NCBI RefSeq assembly: GCF_000265465.1
Contig: NC_018016.1
Coordinates: 1,664,001-1,728,000, forward strand
Reading direction: 5' to 3'
From: Ornithobacterium rhinotracheale DSM 15997
Lineage (GTDB): Bacteria > Bacteroidota > Bacteroidia > Flavobacteriales > Weeksellaceae
DNA length: 64,000 nt
This document shows, piece after piece, positions 23,906-32,145 of this stretch. The translations under genes were made by a program, and so were the position numbers. Under the pieces are notes generated by a model, which saw nothing but the letters and a program-made list of their open reading frames with translations, ran no database searches and was not told where the DNA came from. How positions within the stretch are numbered: position 1 is the stretch's first letter; each line of letters starts with the position of its first letter.

Positions 23906-24391
23906 TTATTCTTCTCCTAAACTTAATTCAGTGATTTCAAAATTTAAAACATTACCATTCGGTAACTTGATTTCAGCTTTTTCGCCTAATTCTTTACCCA
24001 ATAAACCTTTAGCAATAGGAGTGCTTACAGCAATTTTTCCCGCTTTTAAGTCAGCCTCAGTTTCTGGCACAAGGGTATATTTCATCTCTTGTCCGTTTGC
24101 CAAGTTTTTGATTTTCACGGTAGAGAGGATAGAAACCTTGGTAGAATCTAATTGAGATTTATCTATCACACGAGCATTGGCTACTTGGTCTTGCAGTTTA
24201 GAGATTTTAGCCTCAAGAAGCCCTTGCGCTTCTTTAGCAGCATCATACTCCGCGTTCTCAGACAAATCCCCTTTATCTCTTGCCTCAGCAATTTGTTGAG
24301 AGATTCTCGGGCGTTCTACACTTTCCAAATATTTTAGCTCTTCGCGCAATTTATCCAAACCTTCTTTGGTTACATATTGTAAATTTGCCAT
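23906..24391 (-). CDS. greA: Transcription elongation factor GreA
   Basis: 161-aa factor that rescues backtracked RNA polymerase by stimulating transcript cleavage. The N-terminal coiled coil (residues 8-76) carries the acidic tip DLSENAEYDAAKEAQG (about 43-58), and the FKBP-like C-terminal domain ends the protein (GKIAVSTPIAKGLLGKELGE). It is first in an operon with the HIT gene. A terminator-like hairpin lies in its leader (24421-24457), suggesting attenuation. Confidence 0.95.
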   Translation of the reverse strand: MANLQYVTKEGLDKLREELKYLESVERPRISQQIAEARDKGDLSENAEYDAAKEAQGLLEAKISKLQDQVANARVIDKSQLDSTKVSILSTVKIKNLANGQEMKYTLVPETEADLKAGKIAVSTPIAKGLLGKELGEKAEIKLPNGNVLNFEITELSLGEE

Positions 24392-24420
24392 ATCTTTGAT
24401 TTAAGTTATATAAAATAAAA

Positions 24421-24457
24421 AACATAATTCCACACTGTGGTAGTGCGGAACTATGTT
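24421..24457 (-). promoter_or_regulatory. greA leader hairpin with U tract (attenuator-like)
   Basis: On the minus strand AACATAGTTCCGCAC (24457-24443), loop TACCACA and GTGTGGAATTATGTT (24435-24421) form a 15-bp stem with two G-U pairs, followed by TTTTATTTTA. It lies between the greA promoter and the greA start, so most transcripts might stop here and yield a short leader RNA. Confidence 0.65.
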
Positions 24458-24465
24458 GTAAAAAG

Positions 24466-24496
24466 CAAATATAGTAAATGTTTACGATATGTACAA
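24466..24496 (-). promoter_or_regulatory. greA promoter
   Basis: On the minus strand TTG (24496-24494), a 20-bp spacer and TATATTTG (24473-24466): an excellent -33/-7 match. Transcription would begin at about 24459, right before the leader hairpin. Confidence 0.75.
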
Positions 24497-24950
24497 GTTT
24501 AAATTTCTGAATAAAAACTATTTAAAACTGATAATTGTTTCTTTTTTAATGATTTGTATGTCGGCATGTAACAATGATCAAGGGCGTTCTAGTTGTATGC
24601 CTCGCTCGTATGTAAATGCTCGCTACTCGCTCAATACGCCACAATTGATTCCGTTGCAAAGCCCGATGGGCTATGTGGTTTTAAATCCAGATGGAACCAA
24701 TGGAGGAAGAGGTTTAATTATCGTAAATACGGGTGCAAGATTTTTGGCTTATGACCGAAACGCACCACATATTTGCCCCACGGCTAAATCTACGCTAGAA
24801 GTGGTACATGGGCTAAAGGTAGTGTGCCCCGAGGACGGAGCCGAATGGATACTCAATACAGGCATGCCGGTAAATTCTGCGACAAATGGCGTACCTTTGT
24901 ACCAATACACTGTGCAGCGAGAGGGGAATTTTATTTTAATCTTTAATTAA
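24489..24950 (+). CDS. Rieske-fold-like lipoprotein without His ligands
   Basis: 153-aa lipoprotein: signal helix (about 13-25) with lipobox MSACN. The C-terminal half resembles a Rieske domain, but the cluster motifs CxH...CxxH read CPT...CPED, 17 residues apart, so both Cys remain and both His are lost. A 2Fe-2S Rieske cluster is therefore unlikely; a disulfide or another metal site is possible. It is divergent from greA and ends four bases before radA. Function unknown. Confidence 0.65.
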   Translation: MYKFKFLNKNYLKLIIVSFLMICMSACNNDQGRSSCMPRSYVNARYSLNTPQLIPLQSPMGYVVLNPDGTNGGRGLIIVNTGARFLAYDRNAPHICPTAKSTLEVVHGLKVVCPEDGAEWILNTGMPVNSATNGVPLYQYTVQREGNFILIFN

Positions 24951-24954
24951 ATTT

Positions 24955-26310
24955 ATGGCTAAAGCTAAAACCGTTTTTTATTGTCAGAATTGTGGGACAC
25001 GCCATGCGCAGTGGCTTGGGAAGTGCAATGCCTGTGGCGAGTGGAATACCATTGTAGAAGAAGTGGTGGAGAAAAATGCACCCGCTACACCATGGAAAGA
25101 TGATAGCATAAAAACACCTGTATTGTTTAATATTCATGATATTCCAAAGACCAACGAAGCCAGAATTACTACCAAAAATGGTGAGCTCGATAGAGTTTTG
25201 GGCGGAGGATTGGTTTTAGGTTCTGTTGTGCTTTTGGGCGGAGAGCCAGGCATTGGGAAATCTACGCTTTTGTTGCAAGTGGCTTTAAGCCTAAATCATT
25301 TAAAGGTTTTGTATGTTTCTGGAGAGGAAAGTGCCACGCAAATTAAACTCCGTGCCGAGCGCATAGGGATTGGGACAGATTCTTGTTTTGTTTTGACAGA
25401 AACACAGACGCAAAAAATCTTTAAACAAGCCAAAGAAATTCAGCCCAATGTTTTAATTATAGATTCAATTCAGACATTGCAGACGCAATTGGTGGAATCT
25501 TCGCCAGGGAGTGTTTCGCAAATCAGAGAATGCACGGCAGAGCTCATTCGTTTTGCCAAACAAACCAATACGCCCGTGATTTTGGTGGGGCATATTACCA
25601 AAGAAGGAAATATTGCGGGACCTAAAATACTGGAACATATGGTGGATGTGGTGTTGCAATTTGAGGGCGAAAGAAATCATATTTACAGATTATTGCGTGC
25701 GCAGAAAAACCGATTTGGCTCTACGGCAGAATTAGGAATCTATGAAATGCAAGGTGTGGGATTGCGAGAGGTGAGCAACCCGAGCGAAGTTTTGATTTCG
25801 GCAAAAGACCAACCGCTCAGTGGAAATGCCGTGGCATCTACCATGGAGGGGATCCGACCGATGTTAATTGAGATTCAAGCCTTGGTGAGCACGGCGGTAT
25901 ATGGAACGCCACAACGCTCCACCACGGGCTATGATATTAAAAGACTTAATATGCTTTTGGCGGTGCTAGAAAAAAGAGCAGGCTTTCAATTGGGGGTCAA
26001 AGATGTATTTTTGAACATCACGGGCGGAATCCGTGTAGATGATCCTGCGATAGATTTAGCAGTGGTTTGTGCGATTTTATCGTCTTATGAAAACGAAACT
26101 TTGCCAGATAATTGTTGTTTTGCCGCAGAGGTAGGGCTGAGTGGGGAAATTAGACCCGTTAGTCGTGTGGAGCAGCGTATTTCCGAAGCCGAAAAATTAG
26201 GGTATGATGTGATTTTTATTTCTAAATACAATAAAGTCAATACCTCAAATTTCAACATTAGAGTAGAAATGCTCGGCAATATTGGGGATTTATATAAATT
26301 GCTATTTTAA
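24955..26310 (+). CDS. radA: DNA repair protein RadA
   Basis: 451-aa RecA-like helicase that promotes branch migration in recombination repair. Domains in order: C4 zinc finger CQNCG...CNACG (about 10-27), ATPase with Walker A GEPGIGKST (about 96-104), the RadA-specific KNRFG motif (about 252) and a C-terminal Lon-like domain (GGIRVDDPAIDLAVV, SGEIRPVSRVEQR). Full length. Four bases downstream of the lipoprotein gene and ended by a clear terminator. Confidence 0.95.
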   Translation: MAKAKTVFYCQNCGTRHAQWLGKCNACGEWNTIVEEVVEKNAPATPWKDDSIKTPVLFNIHDIPKTNEARITTKNGELDRVLGGGLVLGSVVLLGGEPGIGKSTLLLQVALSLNHLKVLYVSGEESATQIKLRAERIGIGTDSCFVLTETQTQKIFKQAKEIQPNVLIIDSIQTLQTQLVESSPGSVSQIRECTAELIRFAKQTNTPVILVGHITKEGNIAGPKILEHMVDVVLQFEGERNHIYRLLRAQKNRFGSTAELGIYEMQGVGLREVSNPSEVLISAKDQPLSGNAVASTMEGIRPMLIEIQALVSTAVYGTPQRSTTGYDIKRLNMLLAVLEKRAGFQLGVKDVFLNITGGIRVDDPAIDLAVVCAILSSYENETLPDNCCFAAEVGLSGEIRPVSRVEQRISEAEKLGYDVIFISKYNKVNTSNFNIRVEMLGNIGDLYKLLF

Positions 26311-26330
26311 AGCATTTTTTTAAAAGTATA

Positions 26331-26366
26331 AAAAACGCAAGAATTCATATTTCTTGCGTTTTTTTG
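26331..26366. terminator. Bidirectional terminator between radA and lutC
   Basis: AAAAACGCAAGAA (26331-26343), loop TTCATAT and TTCTTGCGTTTTT (26351-26363), with T and A runs on the respective sides. Confidence 0.85.
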
Positions 26367-26371
26367 TGATT

Positions 26372-26965
26372 TTAAGCCTCGGGTAAAAAGAAAACGGTGA
26401 GGCTTCGTGCTCCTTGTGCTCCGTGTACCAAGGTTGCCTCAATGTCGGCGGTAGCAGAAGGCCCCATCATAAAGTTTCCGTATTTAATGCCCATTAAATC
26501 CAGTTTATGGTAGGCAGTGTGCATGTTTTCTGTGAGCTTGTTTGGATCGAGCAAGATGATTAAATGCTGAGATAAAAATCCAATGGCATTCACTTTTAAA
26601 TCTTTCTCCGTGAGCCAAACCATACCCATTTCTGCCACGCCAAACTCAGCTCGAATAATGCCTAAATCTACATCGGCTAAATCTTGCGGGTGGTCGATAC
26701 TGCCCACGGGCTTATTGCCCTGCCATTCATCGGTCACCGAGCAAATTACTTTTGCGTCTGGAAATTCTTTTTTCACGATTTCTTGTGCCTCTTCTATCGA
26801 ATTGACTTCGTGCCATTTTCCCGCAGCGATTTCTAGATTCTTTTTAAAATTTGCAAGCAAGTCTACACCTTCTTTTTCAAAAGTAGGAATTTCAGGATGC
26901 GCTACTTTCTCTCTTTTAGGGAGATTTTGTCTTATGTCGTTTAATATTTTTTCTTTGGTTGTCAT
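26372..26965 (-). CDS. lutC: LUD-domain lactate utilization protein C
   Basis: 197-aa LUD (LutC/YkgG) protein, the small subunit of the iron-sulfur L-lactate dehydrogenase complex LutABC, which oxidises lactate to pyruvate in the cytosol. Typical segments: ADVDLGIIRAEFGVAEMGMVWL (about 98-119) and the C-terminal GPSATADIEATLVHGAQGARSLTVFFL. It is third in the lutA-lutB-lutC order on the minus strand, separated from lutB by 89 bases. Confidence 0.88.
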   Translation of the reverse strand: MTTKEKILNDIRQNLPKREKVAHPEIPTFEKEGVDLLANFKKNLEIAAGKWHEVNSIEEAQEIVKKEFPDAKVICSVTDEWQGNKPVGSIDHPQDLADVDLGIIRAEFGVAEMGMVWLTEKDLKVNAIGFLSQHLIILLDPNKLTENMHTAYHKLDLMGIKYGNFMMGPSATADIEATLVHGAQGARSLTVFFLPEA

Positions 26966-27054
26966 GGTGGTGATATATGTTTAAATTGAAATATTTAATT
27001 AATTCAGAAAATTAATATTTATTAAATAAAAAATAGGTCTATTATAATTTATAA

Positions 27055-28440
27055 TTACTTCTCTTTTCTATTTTTCAAATACCAATCTCTAAAGGTTTCT
27101 TTCTTCACTTTAGGCATATCGTGAAATTGTCCATAGCCGTTGGCTTTCAAATAGATCAAAGCGTTTGGCGTAAATTTTTCGCCATAATGTCCCATTTTTT
27201 CTGCCATTCTAAATAGAGTAGGGCTGCCCAAAATTTCATCTGCGGCTTCGAACATTTTTCTGCGAATAAAAGGCGTTTGTTTGTGCTCCATCATGATTTC
27301 GCGCCATTTCATAATTTGGTCGGAGATATTGATATGCACAGGGCAAACTTCGGTACAAGAGCCACAAAGCGATGAGTGGAAAGGCAATTCAGAATATTTA
27401 GCTTCGTCATAGCTCGGGTCGAGGATAATACCTATCGGTCCCGAGTAAGTGGCTCCATAAGATAGCCCACCACTTCGGCGATATACAGGGCAAGTGTTCA
27501 TGCAAGCACCACAGCGAATGCATTTTAATGCCTCCCAGAAGTCATCGTTTCCTAATCTTTTTGAACGCCCGTTATCTACCAGCACGATGTGCATTTCGGC
27601 ACCATCTCTCGGGGCTGAAAAATGCGAAGTGTATTGCGTGGCGGGTGTTCCCAAGGCACTGCGAGAGAGCAAACGAATGAATACGCCCATGTCTTCTACG
27701 CGAGGAATGATTTTCTCTATCCCAATACTTGCGATGTGCAAATTCGGCAAACTAGCGGTGAGGTCTGCGTTTCCTTCGTTGGTGCAGACCACAAAAGTTC
27801 CCGTTTCGGCAATGGCAAAATTGGCACCCGTCATTCCGACATCGGCTTTTAAAAATTTAGGTCGTGCATTTTGGCGCATTGCCTCGGTGAGTTTCACAGC
27901 GTCATTGTTATTGGGATCCGTTCCTATGGTTTTGGCAAAAAGTTTAGACACATCTTCCACCGTTTTGTGTACAGCAGGTACCACGATATGGCTTGGTCGC
28001 TCGTGCGAAAGTTGCTGAATTCGTTCGCCAAGGTCGGACTCTACGACTTCTATGCCGTGTTGTTCCAGAAAAGGCGTCATACCACATTCTTCCTGCAACA
28101 TCGATTTACTTTTAATCAATCGCGAACGATTATTTTTTTGAATAATATCTAAAACGATTTGGTTATGCTCTTCGCCATCTTTAGCCCAATGAACAATAAT
28201 ACCTTTTTTCTCGGCATTTTCTGCAAATTGTAGCACATACTGGTCGAGATGAGAAAGCGTGTGCTCTTTGATTTGCGAAGCCAAATCTCGTAATTGTTCC
28301 CATTCAGGGATTTCGCTTGCCACTTTGTCGCGTTTCATGCGAGATGCCCAGAGTACACGGTCGTGCATAGGCTCGTGAATATTATCTTGATTGATGAATT
28401 CGGCGGAATTCTTTACAATATCTACTTTTTCTTGGCTCAT
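27055..28440 (-). CDS. lutB: Iron-sulfur lactate utilization protein B
   Basis: 461-aa LUD domain plus ferredoxin-like domain protein. Two 4Fe-4S motifs are clear: CIRCGACMNTCPVYR (about 309-323) and CGSCTEVCPVH (about 360-370). The upstream LUD domain contains TGANFAIAETGTFVVCTNEGN (about 205-225). The C-terminal part resembles the DUF3390 tail usual for LutB. The first gene of the operon, lutA, ends 14 bases upstream. Confidence 0.92.
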   Translation of the reverse strand: MSQEKVDIVKNSAEFINQDNIHEPMHDRVLWASRMKRDKVASEIPEWEQLRDLASQIKEHTLSHLDQYVLQFAENAEKKGIIVHWAKDGEEHNQIVLDIIQKNNRSRLIKSKSMLQEECGMTPFLEQHGIEVVESDLGERIQQLSHERPSHIVVPAVHKTVEDVSKLFAKTIGTDPNNNDAVKLTEAMRQNARPKFLKADVGMTGANFAIAETGTFVVCTNEGNADLTASLPNLHIASIGIEKIIPRVEDMGVFIRLLSRSALGTPATQYTSHFSAPRDGAEMHIVLVDNGRSKRLGNDDFWEALKCIRCGACMNTCPVYRRSGGLSYGATYSGPIGIILDPSYDEAKYSELPFHSSLCGSCTEVCPVHINISDQIMKWREIMMEHKQTPFIRRKMFEAADEILGSPTLFRMAEKMGHYGEKFTPNALIYLKANGYGQFHDMPKVKKETFRDWYLKNRKEK

Positions 28441-28454
28441 AATTTCTAATTTTT

Positions 28455-29192
28455 TTAAAAAGGACCTTCGTTTAAAACTTGAGCGATGTGTATAAACTTT
28501 AATTCAGATTTTTCTCGACTCGCAATACCACTCTGGTGCATCATGCAAGACATATCGGGAGATACCACATATTCCACATTGTGGCGAGTGTAATCTGCAA
28601 TTTTGTCGCTCCCCATTTTGGCAGAAACAGTGGGATCTGTCGCACAGAAAGTCCCCCCGAAGCCACAACATTCATCGGGGCGATCGATATGAATAATATT
28701 AATGTCTTTTACGCCAGAAAGTAAAGTTTCTGTTTTGTTGAAACGAGGCTCTTGCCATTCAGAGCGAGAGGTCAAATGCAGCCCACGAATGGCACTGCAC
28801 GAATTGTGAATTGCAATCGTATGCGGGAACGAAACCGAAGAAAAATCTTTAATCCCCAATACATCGTGAATGAATTCCACCAATTCGTAGGTGTTTTGTC
28901 TGATTTTCTTTACCTCGGGCGTTTGCTCCACCGAATGCATATGCTCCCGCACATGTTTCACGCAGCTCCCCGCAGGGCACACAATCGTGTCGTAGCCTGC
29001 AAAGTTTTTACAGAAATTTTCTTCCGTTTTTTTGGCACTTTCGCCCTCGTTGCCCATGGGTTGTCCACAGCAAGTTTGGTTGAGCGGGTATTCTACTTCT
29101 ACACCTAGTTTTTCTAAAAGCTCAAGCGTTGCGATGCCCACTTCGGGGTACACCGCATCTATATAGCAAGGTATGAATAATGCGACTTTCAT
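28455..29192 (-). CDS. lutA: Lactate utilization protein A (CCG-domain subunit)
   Basis: 245-aa protein with two cysteine-rich CCG domains: QTCCGQPMGNEGE (about 39-51), CPAGSC (about 72-77) and DECCGFGGTF (about 173-182). These are thought to bind iron-sulfur clusters and pass electrons in the LutABC lactate oxidase. First gene of the operon on the minus strand, divergent from the SDR gene. No LutR-type regulator is visible nearby. Confidence 0.9.
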   Translation of the reverse strand: MKVALFIPCYIDAVYPEVGIATLELLEKLGVEVEYPLNQTCCGQPMGNEGESAKKTEENFCKNFAGYDTIVCPAGSCVKHVREHMHSVEQTPEVKKIRQNTYELVEFIHDVLGIKDFSSVSFPHTIAIHNSCSAIRGLHLTSRSEWQEPRFNKTETLLSGVKDINIIHIDRPDECCGFGGTFCATDPTVSAKMGSDKIADYTRHNVEYVVSPDMSCMMHQSGIASREKSELKFIHIAQVLNEGPF

Positions 29193-29370
29193 TGTTTGTT
29201 TTTATGTAATTTTTAGCAATTTACTAATCAATTAGAAAAGCGGTTTACTTTAGCCCAAGTATTTTGAAAAACCATCAAAATATGGATTTTGTCTAAATAG
29301 AAATAGAACGCGACAGATACGGAACAATCTTTGCAGCATTTAATCTTGAAATTATAATATATTTTTAAAT

Positions 29371-30078
29371 ATGCAAATGAAAGATAAAGTAGCCTATATC
29401 ACAGGCGGAACCAAAGGAATCGGATTTGGTGTGGCTAAATTATTAGTAGATAATGGAATGCGTGTAGCAATTTCAGGTAGAAAATTGGAAGATGCGCAAG
29501 CTACAGCCAAAAAGTTAAGCTCAGACGAATCTCGTGTTTTGGGTTTAAGCTCAGATGTTTCGTCATTAGAAAATGAAGAAAATGCCGTAAAAGAGGTTTT
29601 AGCTAAATTTGGTCAGTTAGATGTTGTGTTGGCAAATGCTGGCGTAGGGCACTTTGCTCCCGTAGATGAGCTAACGCCAGACCAATGGCACCAAATGATT
29701 AATACCAATTTGAACGGAGCTTTTCATACCCTAAAAGCGAGTGTAGAAGCACTTAAAAAATCAAAGGGATATTACATCAGTTTGGCAAGTTTGGCAGGAA
29801 CCAACTTTTTTGCGACCGCTTCTGGGTACAATGCAAGTAAATTTGGTGTTGTAGGGTTTACGCAGGCAGCTATGTTGGATTTAAGAAAATATGATATTAA
29901 GGTAAGCACCATCATGCCAGGTTCTGTGGCAACGGAATTTAACCACCATACACTGAGTGAGTCTGATGCTTGGAAAATTCAGCCAGAAGACATCGGGCAA
30001 ATCGTTTGGGATTTATTGCAAATGAATCCAAGAACGCTTCCAAGTAAAATCGAGGTGCGACCTACAAAACCAGCTTAA
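29371..30078 (+). CDS. SDR-family NAD(P)-dependent oxidoreductase
   Basis: 235-aa classical short-chain dehydrogenase. Cofactor motif TGGTKGIGFG (about 10-19), NNAG-equivalent LANAGVG (about 87-93), and catalytic residues in SLASLAGTNFF with Y-N-A-S-K (about 146-161). Resembles 3-ketoacyl reductase-like enzymes, but the substrate is not readable. Monocistronic, ended by a strong hairpin. Confidence 0.85.
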   Translation: MQMKDKVAYITGGTKGIGFGVAKLLVDNGMRVAISGRKLEDAQATAKKLSSDESRVLGLSSDVSSLENEENAVKEVLAKFGQLDVVLANAGVGHFAPVDELTPDQWHQMINTNLNGAFHTLKASVEALKKSKGYYISLASLAGTNFFATASGYNASKFGVVGFTQAAMLDLRKYDIKVSTIMPGSVATEFNHHTLSESDAWKIQPEDIGQIVWDLLQMNPRTLPSKIEVRPTKPA

Positions 30079-30085
30079 TGATTTG

Positions 30086-30117
30086 AAAGCCACGAGATTA
30101 TTCGTGGCTTTTTTTTA
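30086..30117 (+). terminator. SDR gene terminator
   Basis: AAAGCCACGA (30086-30095), loop GATTAT and TCGTGGCTTT (30102-30111) followed by T residues. Confidence 0.85.
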
Positions 30118-30159
30118 TTCTCAAAAAATAAAGATTAACATTACCACCATAAAGGAAAA

Positions 30160-30190
30160 TTGAAAAATATGCTAAAAATCATTATATTTG
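30160..30190 (+). promoter_or_regulatory. Promoter of small membrane protein gene
   Basis: TTG at 30160-30162, a 20-bp spacer and TATATTTG at 30183-30190, 39 bases before the ATG. Confidence 0.65.
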
Positions 30191-30229
30191 GAAGGTTGCT
30201 AATTAAATATTAATCTAAAATAAAAAAAT

Positions 30230-30454
30230 ATGAAAAAATCGAATTGGTTTCAAAATTCTACTTTTAGTCAAGTTGTTATCTTTACGATTGCGTGCATTTT
30301 CTGTGTTGCTTTAAGTCTGCTTTCTATGACAAATTTTTTTACAATTAGTCCGTTTGTGGGCGGTAATTTATTTATGTGGTTTTTAATTATGGGGGCAGTT
30401 ATTTCTACCATTAAATTAATAATCAATTATAATCGAAATAAAAGCACCCAATAG
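30230..30454 (+). CDS. Small two-helix membrane protein
   Basis: 74-aa protein with two strong transmembrane helices (about residues 13-33 and 44-65) joined by a short loop, a basic N-terminus and a basic C-terminus (NYNRNKSTQ), so both ends probably face the cytosol. No family recognised. It has its own good promoter and lies 92 bases before argH, which also has a -7 box. Confidence 0.6.
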   Translation: MKKSNWFQNSTFSQVVIFTIACIFCVALSLLSMTNFFTISPFVGGNLFMWFLIMGAVISTIKLIINYNRNKSTQ

Positions 30455-30513
30455 TCTTGGTAAGAATTAACAACCCGTTGAAAAGAAAATTTTAAAAAGC
30501 TGCCAAAAGTCAT

Positions 30514-30521
30514 TATATTTG
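30514..30521 (+). promoter_or_regulatory. -7 box (TATATTTG) for argH
   Basis: Perfect TAnnTTTG, 25 bases before the argH start. The surrounding TCATTATATTTGG is identical to the promoter of the preceding small gene, but no -33 TTG is evident here. Confidence 0.5.
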
Positions 30522-30546
30522 GCAAACTTCTAAAAAATATACATTT

Positions 30547-31830
30547 ATGAAACTTTGGGACAAGGGATTCTCCGTTGACAAACAAATCGAAAACTTTACC
30601 GTAGGAAAAGACCGAGAGCTAGATTTAGTATTGGCAAAATACGACATGCTAGCCTCTAAAGCTCAGGCTAATATGCTTGCAAAAGTAGGGCTGTTGAGCG
30701 ATGAAGAAAACCAAGCCTTGCAAAAAGCTCTCGACGAGTTGTTGAAAGAAGAAGCCGAGGGGAAATTCGTAATCGATGAGAATTTTGAGGATATGCACTC
30801 AAAAATCGAAGCCGAATTGATTAAAAAATGTGGTGATGCGGGAAAGAAAATTCACACCGCACGCTCGCGCAACGACCAAGTTTTGGTGGCGATTCAATTA
30901 TTCCACAAAGAATACTTGAAAGAAATCACCGAAAAAGTGAAAAAATTAATCGAGATTATGCTCGAAAAAGCCGAAGAGCACAAAAATGATTTGTTGCCAG
31001 GCTACACACACTTCCAAGCAGCGATGCCAAGCAGTTTTGGAATGTGGTTTTCTGCGTATGCAGAAAATTTATTATCGGATTTAGCTTTTGTGAGAGCGGC
31101 ACATCATGTGGCAGACCAAAACCCACTGGGTTCTGGTGCTGGATTTGGAACAAGTTTCCCAATCAACCGCGCGCAAACTACCGAAGAAATGGGCTTTAAT
31201 TACATGGCGGTTTCATCTGTAGGGGCGCAAATGCTTCGCGGAAAAACAGAAAAAGCAGTAGCTTTTGCCCTTGCGATGCTTTGCGGAACTTTGTCAAAAC
31301 TTTCGTATGATTTGGTAATGTACAACTCGCAAGATATGGGATTTGTGAAATTGCCAAACGAAATGACAACTGGTTCTTCTATCATGCCACACAAAAAGAA
31401 TCCAGATGTGTTTGAGCTTACGCGTGCACATTGCAATAGAATCCAAGCTTTGCCAACCGATGTGATGCTTACAATCAATAACTTGCCAAGTGGATATCAC
31501 CGCGATTTCCAAATTTTAAAAGAAATCTTGATGGAACCAATGATGCAGTTCCACAATATCTTGGATATTTTGATTTTTGCACTTCCGCAATTGGAAATCA
31601 AAGATGGATTCATGGAACAGGAAAAATACGACAGCATTTACACCGTAGAAAACATCAACCACATGATTCAAACGGGGACACCTTTTAGAGATGCGTACAA
31701 AAATGTAGGGCTTTCTGTGGAAGATGGCAGCTACCAGCCACACAAAGAGTTTAAAACTAGCCATGAAGGAAGTATTCATAATTTAAGTCTAGATATCATT
31801 AAAAAGAAATTAAACGAATTTATTCTGTAA
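30547..31830 (+). CDS. argH: Argininosuccinate lyase
   Basis: Last step of arginine synthesis: argininosuccinate to arginine plus fumarate, cytosolic. 427 aa. Signatures of the fumarase/aspartase superfamily: HTARSRNDQV (about 102-111), PGYTHFQAAMP (about 156-166) and the flexible loop GSSIMPHKKNPDVFE (about 277-291) with the catalytic Ser. Slightly shorter than the E. coli enzyme (457 aa), as usual in Bacteroidota. No other arg genes are in the window. Confidence 0.93.
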   Translation: MKLWDKGFSVDKQIENFTVGKDRELDLVLAKYDMLASKAQANMLAKVGLLSDEENQALQKALDELLKEEAEGKFVIDENFEDMHSKIEAELIKKCGDAGKKIHTARSRNDQVLVAIQLFHKEYLKEITEKVKKLIEIMLEKAEEHKNDLLPGYTHFQAAMPSSFGMWFSAYAENLLSDLAFVRAAHHVADQNPLGSGAGFGTSFPINRAQTTEEMGFNYMAVSSVGAQMLRGKTEKAVAFALAMLCGTLSKLSYDLVMYNSQDMGFVKLPNEMTTGSSIMPHKKNPDVFELTRAHCNRIQALPTDVMLTINNLPSGYHRDFQILKEILMEPMMQFHNILDILIFALPQLEIKDGFMEQEKYDSIYTVENINHMIQTGTPFRDAYKNVGLSVEDGSYQPHKEFKTSHEGSIHNLSLDIIKKKLNEFIL

Positions 31831-31851
31831 TTCGCATTTAATTAAAAATAA

Positions 31852-31882
31852 AAAGAGAGCTTGAATAGGCTCTCTTTTTTGT
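31852..31882 (+). terminator. argH terminator
   Basis: AAAGAGAGC (31852-31860), loop TTGAATAG and GCTCTCTTT (31869-31877) with further T residues. Confidence 0.8.
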
Positions 31883-31967
31883 TTGAAAAAACAGGTTTTT
31901 AAAATTCTGTTTTATAGCAAATTAAAATTCTTTTTTTGTGAAAGTGTAAAAAAACGATAAAAAATAT

Positions 31968-31996
31968 TTGTAGTTTAGAAAAAAAGATTAACTTTG
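31968..31996 (+). promoter_or_regulatory. Promoter of Met-rich leader ORF
   Basis: TTG at 31968-31970, an 18-bp spacer and TAACTTTG at 31989-31996. A well-formed promoter in a region with no large gene for almost 700 bases. Confidence 0.6.
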
Positions 31997-31998
31997 CA

Positions 31999-32145
31999 AT
32001 GTTATCAAATCTCAATAGGGTAATGAGTAAAAATAAAACACATATTGCAAGTGCATTTGTTGCACCTACTTCGATGATTTTCAGAGCAGTACAAGTTCCT
32101 TGTATGTCTATGGAAGTCATGCGAATGTGTTTTATGTCTTTCTAA
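31999..32145 (+). CDS. Short Met-rich ORF, possible leader peptide
   Basis: 48 codons (or 40 from the ATG at 32023, which better suits the promoter spacing). The C-terminal 15 residues read PCMSMEVMRMCFMSF: six Met and two Cys. Basic start, no signal peptide. An isolated short ORF with a good promoter and codons for one amino acid clustered at the end has the form of an attenuator leader peptide (sensing Met or Cys supply), but no Met or Cys biosynthesis gene follows. It may be an orphaned leader or a small protein. Confidence 0.4.
   Translation: MLSNLNRVMSKNKTHIASAFVAPTSMIFRAVQVPCMSMEVMRMCFMSF

Noticed and set aside
31899-32120. 73-codon minus-strand ORF upstream of the SusCD locus
   Set aside because: It lies opposite the promoter and the Met-rich ORF, and its sequence is low-complexity and unlike any protein family.
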